This document shows positions 57,801 to 62,614 of a stretch of 62,614 bases of DNA, in pieces; the first letter of the stretch is position 1; each line of letters begins with the position of its first letter. Location: assembly GCA_929200535.1 (NCBI GenBank), contig CAKMZV010000009.1, forward strand, positions 1-62,614, given 5' to 3'. The DNA comes from an uncultured Gammaproteobacteria bacterium. Its GTDB lineage: Bacteria; Pseudomonadota; Gammaproteobacteria; CAKMZV01. Below the pieces are notes generated by a model. It ran no database searches and was not told where the DNA came from. It saw only the letters and a program-made list of their open reading frames with translations. Position numbers and translations under genes: made by a program.

Positions 57801-60792
57801 AAGCAGAACTTCCATTTGCAACAGCTACGGGAGAGGCAAGTTGTGCTAACTTGCCAGTAGAATTAACAAATCTTTCGTCTCCTACAACGGCAATTGAATA
57901 ATTAATAAAATCACTTCCATCATCGCCAAAAATGATGTCTTCCCCTAAAGTTGCTTGGATTGTATCACTTCCTCCTAATCCATGAAATATATCCGCTGCG
58001 GCACTTCCAAAAAATTGATCAGTCGTAGTTGAACCAAAAAATTCCTCTGCATTCAGTACAAGAGTAGGGTTAGCTGTACTACCGGACGAATTATCAGTTA
58101 CATTATAGCGACTATGAGTGCTATCATAGTTAATAACAATCCCAGAAGTGGGCGAGTTAACATCAAATCTAACTTGATCATTGCCCTCTCCACCGTCAAT
58201 AACGTCCTGTCCGCCACCACTCGTAATAGTATCATCGCCTGCTCCTCCAGCGAGATAATTACTTCCTGCTGTACCCGTAATAGCGTCTGATTTGTCTGAG
58301 CCGACAATATGTTCAACTCCAGAGACCGCTTGTTGTACAGTAGTGCCAGCTGATGTATTATTTAGGGAAACATTATTGCCGGTACTCGAAAGATTAATCT
58401 CTGTTGATCCTATAATTCCAAGGGAACTGGCATCCAATCTTGATAAATCATAAGTATCTCCACCTTGAATTGTTATATCTTCATTCGCGATGGTAAGATT
58501 GACCGTATTATTTCCGCCTAAACTGACAGTATCAGCACCATTCGTTGCATAAACAATATTATCAGCGGATGCGGACGAACTACTTATTGTATCAGCAACA
58601 CTTGTGCCTAAGGCATTTTCAAAGCCAGCTTGGGTTCCACTAATCGCTCCTGAGATTGAGCCTGCGTCTAAATTCAGATTGATTCCAGTTGTGGTAACTG
58701 TTAGACCTGAATTATCTGTTGTATCTCCTGCGACAATGGTTGTAGTGTCTGCTGTAGAGTCTATATTGATTTGAAAATCACTATTTCCTCCACCATTTAA
58801 AACATCATTACCTCCGCCTCCAACAATCCAATCGCTTCCTTCTCCGCCATTTAAATCCTCTATTGCCGTTGTTCCCGTGATTGTATCGTGCAAACTACTC
58901 CCTACAACACTTTCAAAATTACGGACAGTATCAATTTCTTGGGTAGCTCCAAGGGTTGCGGCAGTATATGTCGTTCGTCCTGTATTCAAATTAATGTTAT
59001 AACCTGTAGCGTCTGTATTGGTGTTATAAGCGTAAGATAATGTATCCACATTCCCTTCACCGTCAAGCAAGTCATTACCATCTCCACCAGAAATAACATC
59101 ATTTCCATTACCACCCAATAAGGTATTTGCAGAGCTATTGCCAGAAATTGAATCATTACCTCCAGAACCTGTTACATTTTCTATAGAAAATATAGCATCT
59201 CTTTCCACTTCACTACCAGCCCCAGAATTAACGACAATTTCGCCTTCTGTTTGATTATCTTTAAGTTCAGCGGTAATCCTACTTCCAGCTGCTTGATTAA
59301 TGTAAGAAACTGAATCAGATCCACCACCACCATCAAGAGTATCATTTCCTAAGTTACCGTTTAGGAAATCATCACCTTCACCTGCGGTAATAATATCAAC
59401 TCCGATACCACCGTTAATGGTATCGTTTCCGGCACCAGTAGTAATCTCATTTCCAGTAGGGTTTGTGGTTAATACATTACCTGTGAGATCCTCTTCTTTA
59501 GTTGCATCCGCAAAAACAATAGGATAAGTCGCCTCTGTTGATAGTGTTGTTTGGTCAGGTGTGGGGAAACCTGATGATGAAGAAAAAGTTGCTGTTGCTG
59601 AAGCGTTGAGTGTAAAGTTTGGTGAATTTGTCGGGTAATTGATAATAAACTGAATACTACTATCACTTGAATTGAAATGCACACCACTATTCATATTAAA
59701 TTGATTCGATGTACCGTTTAAAGTCGGCGTTGAGTTATTAATAGCCGAAGGATTTGGTGACAAAAATAAAGAATAAATATTAACATCGTTAGGTAATCCA
59801 GAAAAGCTAATAGTCGATATACTAAAACCATTGGGTAATGCAGGGGAAATAGAAATGGTCTGTGTCATTCGGATTGTTTCCCCATTTTGTACTGGAGCTA
59901 ACTCGGGATTATCTGCATTGACAATGGTATCTGCGTTTGATGATGCCGTGTTAATCTTCTCAGGAGCTAACCTCACAGCAGGATCACTATTACTCGCACT
60001 CTCACTACTGCCTGAGCCTCCTTGATATGGATTACTCAATGAAGGGGTTACTCCTGGTGTAACAAAGCCACCTTTAACACCCAAAATCTCTATTTTATCA
60101 ATACTTAAAATTGAAGGAACATCAACAGTAGCAGGGCTTACATCTGTTTTTGTATCGGGTTGAGGTATAGAAACAAGATTTTGGCGACTTGGGTTATCTG
60201 CCTCGGGAATAGTTGTGCTTTCTGGGGCTGTAACTACTTTTTCTACAGTTTCTTGGACAAACTCAACAGTTGTTTGTGTACCACTTTTTTCGTCGCCCTG
60301 ATCGTTTGTGCTCTGTTTTGGTCCAGCGACTGCGTTATTAGAAACCTCTGATACATAATCATTGATTGTTTCTAATGTGTGTTGTAGGCGCTCCTCTTGA
60401 CGAGATAATCTTTCTTGAGTCTCTGTTGGCTCCTCACTTTGTGGTTGAAATTCTAAAAATCGCCTCTCTATAGGTATATTCTGATCGGAAAGCTCAGATA
60501 TTTCGGCAACATTTAAAACATCAATATAATTACCAACTTGATCAAATAATTTAGGTAACTCAGCCTGATCTGTTGTCATGGACATAGAGCCCAAGGATAA
60601 AAACACGAGCTGAGCACCATTCTTTAGAATGGCAAGAATGTCCCCATCTACAATTCGAAAGACAATATCATCTGTAAAATCTAAGGTAATTTTATCGCCA
60701 GGTCTAACATAAACAAGATGCCTTTCCCCCTCCTCAGGTCGAAATACTTTTAAGCCTTGTTCTGTGTACTCTACAATATTTTTAATAGCCAT
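54826..60792 (-). CDS. Giant RTX-repeat exported protein (1988 aa)
   Basis: Residues 1-110 form a compact N-terminal domain (YVRPGDKITLDF, IVDGDILAILKNGAQLVFL) like those heading other large repeat adhesins. Residues 110-290 are Glu/Thr/Ser/Pro-rich and low in complexity, 290-450 a beta-rich unit, and about 455-1740 many RTX nonapeptide motifs (GNDTINGG, GNDVLNGG, GNDSYD and similar) that bind Ca2+ as beta-rolls. The last 250 residues lack repeats and probably hold the type I secretion signal. No signal peptide or Cys is seen, as expected for type I export. No HlyB/HlyD/TolC genes are nearby. It is probably a surface adhesin or toxin-like protein; no catalytic domain is recognised. Confidence 0.88.
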   Translation of the reverse strand: MAIKNIVEYTEQGLKVFRPEEGERHLVYVRPGDKITLDFTDDIVFRIVDGDILAILKNGAQLVFLSLGSMSMTTDQAELPKLFDQVGNYIDVLNVAEISELSDQNIPIERRFLEFQPQSEEPTETQERLSRQEERLQHTLETINDYVSEVSNNAVAGPKQSTNDQGDEKSGTQTTVEFVQETVEKVVTAPESTTIPEADNPSRQNLVSIPQPDTKTDVSPATVDVPSILSIDKIEILGVKGGFVTPGVTPSLSNPYQGGSGSSESASNSDPAVRLAPEKINTASSNADTIVNADNPELAPVQNGETIRMTQTISISPALPNGFSISTISFSGLPNDVNIYSLFLSPNPSAINNSTPTLNGTSNQFNMNSGVHFNSSDSSIQFIINYPTNSPNFTLNASATATFSSSSGFPTPDQTTLSTEATYPIVFADATKEEDLTGNVLTTNPTGNEITTGAGNDTINGGIGVDIITAGEGDDFLNGNLGNDTLDGGGGSDSVSYINQAAGSRITAELKDNQTEGEIVVNSGAGSEVERDAIFSIENVTGSGGNDSISGNSSANTLLGGNGNDVISGGDGNDLLDGEGNVDTLSYAYNTNTDATGYNINLNTGRTTYTAATLGATQEIDTVRNFESVVGSSLHDTITGTTAIEDLNGGEGSDWIVGGGGNDVLNGGGNSDFQINIDSTADTTTIVAGDTTDNSGLTVTTTGINLNLDAGSISGAISGTQAGFENALGTSVADTISSSSASADNIVYATNGADTVSLGGNNTVNLTIANEDITIQGGDTYDLSRLDASSLGIIGSTEINLSSTGNNVSLNNTSAGTTVQQAVSGVEHIVGSDKSDAITGTAGSNYLAGGAGDDTITSGGGQDVIDGGEGNDQVRFDVNSPTSGIVINYDSTHSRYNVTDNSSGSTANPTLVLNAEEFFGSTTTDQFFGSAAADIFHGLGGSDTIQATLGEDIIFGDDGSDFINYSIAVVGDERFVNSTGKLAQLASPVAVANGSSALGDDAGLSTNNLASELQYNTNNVDLSGIRADMSVVTTDASSNTYYQVQYAENITGGGAIFRTDRLYSIENITGSSGNDYITGNTQANTLSGGDGNDFLAGRGGNDVLNGNEGSDILVGGVGNDTLDGGAGNDWASYQFSSSDATVDLSNTNAQLVSSSLGTDTLSNIENLITGSGNDSLTGTTAQNVLIAGAGNDMLDGKGGEDTLDGGEGLDTVNFSDVAYNAGVILDLNDNISLSSTATYNGTSVSINNIENITGSSGADTLTGNSLRNVIAGGAGSDILDGGGLNAGNDTLIGGTGNDTIHYAVSSGGSVDGGADTDTLNLSNLTTAYTINLNTTNHAANGFSNTTFNNIENVTTGFGNQTIHASATTQNTIIAGADNDIVYGNIGNDNYDGGTNNSSGQDELTYQNFTAGTGSINADFSANSRITLTAAGGGTNTQAVHNFEKLTGSQNDDTITLGDQHSTLISVDGQSGDDNITISQGSFNADNTIVGGNNLTTGDTLSFNSTNNTGINVRFNNGALNAINTISTGNVGETTFSQIENINGTAGGSGIDILTSTQSMLVDGSAVTVDGATINFNNMEVIDNNGNNNGNASTFENIDQGNFNTVLAGAGNDIFRIGATGDSSTDTMIFNGGGGSDSLTIDAAFTGATTLTGTSLSITNQDNDVYNLMNIETLNGGGGADSWNLTGLGNTVALNIDAGAGNDTITGSSRADVIDGNAGNDVLTGGAGNNTLIGGAGNDSYDITNDELIDFSDRDAAIQLTYLDGASTTIEIDSTGGGAFAERDSLATLATGDRLDLTGSTVNDQITITHGSTNQLEAINMNENVANTDIDTIVFNGSVANDSINNADVANFSNVEHLDFTGINTLTAGEKLTFQVTDLYDWAGAETSSIDNAGATLSGREIQLNFENSDISDWSDIRFDLSTTSSTTISSQTSSFTEDADDKRLALTNDGTNTVRVDDSTAIATNQYHVYFNDAGGDGNNLHVVINVT

Positions 60793-61125
60793 TTTTTATT
60801 ATCTTATCTTATTACTGTTAATTCTTATTTGATAACCTAAATTTACTACTTGGATACCTCTAATTAAAATAAGAAATAAGTAAATGTATCAACTCCTAAT
60901 ACTTAATTAATCTTAAATTTTCCTATTTTTTTAAATAGTTGTCAAGTTTTTTTAGCAATTGGGCTATTTATTTAAAGTAAATTATTAAATTTTGTGCACA
61001 ACACATTTTATTTATTTTATAAAAATGTTTTGATTTTTTGCCGTGTTTTAGCACAAAGTTATCAAATTGAAAATAAAATGGTAAAGGGAAAGTGTAAAAA
61101 ATAAATTTACAAAGCATATCATAAA
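60793..61125. other. AT-rich divergent intergenic region (RTX gene / gmhA)
   Basis: 333 bp, very AT-rich, with runs of T and A. No ORF, MITE or strong hairpin is seen. A TTGAAA (61067-61072) could be a -35 for gmhA but no well-spaced -10 follows. It should contain promoters for both divergent genes. Confidence 0.5.
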
Positions 61126-61710
61126 ATGAACAAAAGCTATATTGCAAAAAATTTGCAAAAAACCAACCAAATGTTGGCACTAATGCAACAAGATCAAATA
61201 CTGATTGATGCTATTGATAATGCTATTGAACTTATTTATAACAGTTTTAAATCTAAAGGGAAGATTTTATTTGCTGGCAATGGAGGGAGTGCTGCCGATG
61301 CTCAACATATGTCTGCAGAATTTGTTTCGCGCTTTTTATTAGAGCGACCTGGACTGCCATCGATTGCCTTGACTACCGACACCTCCGCACTGACGGCAAT
61401 CGGTAATGACTATGGTTTTGAGCAACTATTTGCACGTCAAATAGAAGCCTTGGGGAGGGCTGAAGATGTGTTAATTGCATACTCCACCTCAGGTACCTCG
61501 CCGAATATTTTAAAAGGACTTCAACAAGCAAAAACACAAGGGCTAAGCACTATTGGCTTAACTGGTATTAAAAAGCAAAGTCAAGTTATGGCAGAACTTT
61601 GTGATATTACCATCCGCATTCCGAGTGAATCCACACCTTATATTCAAGAAGGGCACTTGATGGTGGGGCATATTTTATGTGGGGCAGTAGAAAAGAAACT
61701 ATACCCGTGA
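61126..61710 (+). CDS. gmhA: Sedoheptulose 7-phosphate isomerase (D-sedoheptulose-7-P isomerase)
   Basis: 194-residue SIS-domain enzyme making D-glycero-D-manno-heptose 7-phosphate for LPS inner core. FAGNGGSAADAQHMSAEFVSRF (phosphate and zinc site), ALTTDTSALTAIGNDYGFEQLFARQ and AYSTSGTSPNILKGL are diagnostic, with the C-terminal EGHLMVGHILC His. The stop overlaps the gmhB GTG (GTGA). Confidence 0.97.
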   Translation: MNKSYIAKNLQKTNQMLALMQQDQILIDAIDNAIELIYNSFKSKGKILFAGNGGSAADAQHMSAEFVSRFLLERPGLPSIALTTDTSALTAIGNDYGFEQLFARQIEALGRAEDVLIAYSTSGTSPNILKGLQQAKTQGLSTIGLTGIKKQSQVMAELCDITIRIPSESTPYIQEGHLMVGHILCGAVEKKLYP

Positions 61711-62243
61711 TTTTGTCGCTAAAAAAAGCACTCTTTTTAGATCGTGATGGGGTAATAAATAAGGACTATGGTTATGTGCATACTCCTGAGCGATGTGAGT
61801 TTATTTCAGGGATACGGCAGGTACTGGCAAAAGCAAAGCAAAAAAATTTTGTTATTATTGTGGTTACGAACCAATCGGGTATTGGTAGGGGATACTATAC
61901 CGAACAACAATTTCATCAATTTATGAGATGGATGAACCAACAATTAGATAATGCTTTTGATTCTGTGTATTTTTGCCCCTATCACCCTAAAGCAGGCATT
62001 GGAGACTACAAAAAACAAAGTCCCAACCGCAAGCCTGAGCCGGGGATGATATTGCAAGCCATAAAAGAACACCATATTGACCCGGCTCAATCATTGCTAA
62101 TAGGGGATAGTGAAGAAGATATTATTGCAGCCAATCGAGCCGATATAGGAAAGGCTTTTTATTTATCCAATCAAGAAATATTAAATTCCTCCCTCAACGG
62201 TACGACGATTAGAAAATTATCTGAAGTTTTGAGCCATCTATAG
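61707..62243 (+). CDS. gmhB: D-glycero-beta-D-manno-heptose-1,7-bisphosphate 7-phosphatase
   Basis: HAD phosphatase, about 178 residues from the GTG at 61707 overlapping the gmhA stop. The frame extends 10 codons upstream into gmhA without homology. Nucleophile motif FLDRDGVINKDYGYV, motif II VVTNQSGIGRG, the zinc loop with FCPYHPKAG (part of the usual Cys/His set looks reduced) and KPEPGMI, then LLIGDSEEDIIAA (motif IV). It works directly after GmhA in ADP-heptose synthesis. Confidence 0.94.
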   Translation: MILSLKKALFLDRDGVINKDYGYVHTPERCEFISGIRQVLAKAKQKNFVIIVVTNQSGIGRGYYTEQQFHQFMRWMNQQLDNAFDSVYFCPYHPKAGIGDYKKQSPNRKPEPGMILQAIKEHHIDPAQSLLIGDSEEDIIAANRADIGKAFYLSNQEILNSSLNGTTIRKLSEVLSHL

Positions 62244-62614
62244 TTAATGGTTAGTTGTTAATGGTTAATTGTTTACTCATTCCCACGCAGGAGCACAAAC
62301 AAGCTCCCTCTCCCTGAGGGAGAGGGCTGGGGTTAGGGGGGTTATTAATGGTTAATTGTTAATGGTCAATGGTTAATTATTCGTTCCCACCCAGTCATCC
62401 CTCTTTCTGTCATGCTGAAATCTCTATTCTGTCATCCTGAGACTTGTCTCAGGATCTCAGCATCTCATACTCACCTCATACTCCATAAAAAGAAACGAGT
62501 AATTCCCCTCCAGTGGAGGGGTGCCACGCAGTGGCGGGGTGGTTATTAATGGTTAATTGTTAATGGTTAATTGTCAATGGTTAATGGTCAATGGTTAATG
62601 GTTAGTTGTTAATT
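62244..62614. repeat. Mosaic of dispersed intergenic repeats
   Basis: There is no gene. Tandem or scattered copies of TTAATGGTTAATTG-like units occur at 62245-62272, 62342-62380 and 62543-62614. Between them lie three palindromes: CCCTCTCCC/GGGAGAGGG (62306-62326), ATCCTGAGA/TCTCAGGAT (62434-62455) and CCCCTCC/GGAGGGG with GCCAC/GTGGC (62505-62535). Such units are common as dispersed repeats in unrelated bacteria. The tract continues past the window. Confidence 0.85.

Noticed and set aside
55583-58316. Several open frames opposite the RTX gene
   Set aside because: They mirror the repeat composition of the RTX gene, are Pro/Ala/Ser-rich and lack start signals.
54826-60792. Regular spacing of similar short segments could suggest a CRISPR array or satellite DNA
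   Set aside because: The repeats are in frame, encode RTX nonapeptide motifs and vary at third codon positions. There are no identical direct repeats with unique spacers.

Overview
This is a 62.6 kb AT-rich chromosomal window from a Gram-negative bacterium, most likely a gammaproteobacterium. The evidence is sdhE, sspA-sspB, DUF484, dapD/dapE, the petABC bc1 operon, heptose genes gmhA/gmhB, and PstA/PstC of the long gammaproteobacterial type. An HMG-CoA synthase suggests isoprenoids are made by the mevalonate route, which is uncommon in this class. I do not assign a genus. There is no phage, plasmid, CRISPR array or intact transposase. The mobile content consists of short non-autonomous elements (MITEs).

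Layout. 0-5.2 kb: hflX, sdhE, tRNA-Arg, queA, two tiny membrane ORFs, purC, xthA. 5.2-8.3 kb: a cluster of prepilin-like genes. 8.5-12.8 kb: the aapJQMP amino-acid ABC transporter. 12.9-18.9 kb: a MITE-modified pair of small membrane genes, pgpA, rplM-rpsI, fabI, a PD-(D/E)XK nuclease gene, aroQ, yciI and an acetyltransferase. 18.9-25 kb (minus strand): pstC-pstA-pstB-phoU-comF. 25-31 kb: mobA, tRNA-Leu, metK, mvaS, a DHH phosphoesterase gene, dnaQ and a ferredoxin gene. 31-35 kb: petABC and sspAB. 35.5-40 kb: a reductase-alkyltransferase fusion gene, rluB, an M50 protease gene, a yciO-like gene and der. 40-48 kb: a cell-envelope glycan cluster. 48-54 kb: dprA, tRNA-Ile2, ppsA, dapE and dapD. 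54-61 kb: a DUF484 gene and a 1988-residue RTX-type repeat protein gene. 61-62.6 kb: gmhA, gmhB and a tract of dispersed repeats.

The most striking signal is the MITE population. One family has TIRs beginning GAGACCTTTGCA and 5-bp target duplications. It exists as a 228-bp composite (17786), a 159-bp form (12874, 43586, 51685), a 150-bp form (25040, 30700, plus a partial copy at 1) and decayed or solo ends. The short forms look like two different internal deletions of the composite. All 159/228-bp copies carry a central 39-nt hairpin with the invariant loop segment AATACGTCCGTCTT. A differently ended element at 45572 carries the same loop, and its stem has changed by compensatory base pairs. 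This looks like a selected nucleic-acid structure.

The envelope cluster contains a YdjC-family deacetylase, an EmrE/ArnE-like 4-TM protein, a GT-C transferase and an ArnC/GtrB-like GT2. These are the components expected of an undecaprenyl-phosphate amino-sugar pathway of the Francisella NaxD/FlmF2/FlmK or Arn type. The pathway would deacetylate, flip and transfer an amino sugar to lipid A or another envelope glycan. Next to it lie a membrane sulfatase-fold gene and a tiny signal-peptide protein with a VDPGTGS motif. Several MITEs sit directly against gene starts (queA, 13020, yciI, pstC, the deacetylase, ppsA, the ferredoxin) and may supply start codons or transcription signals.
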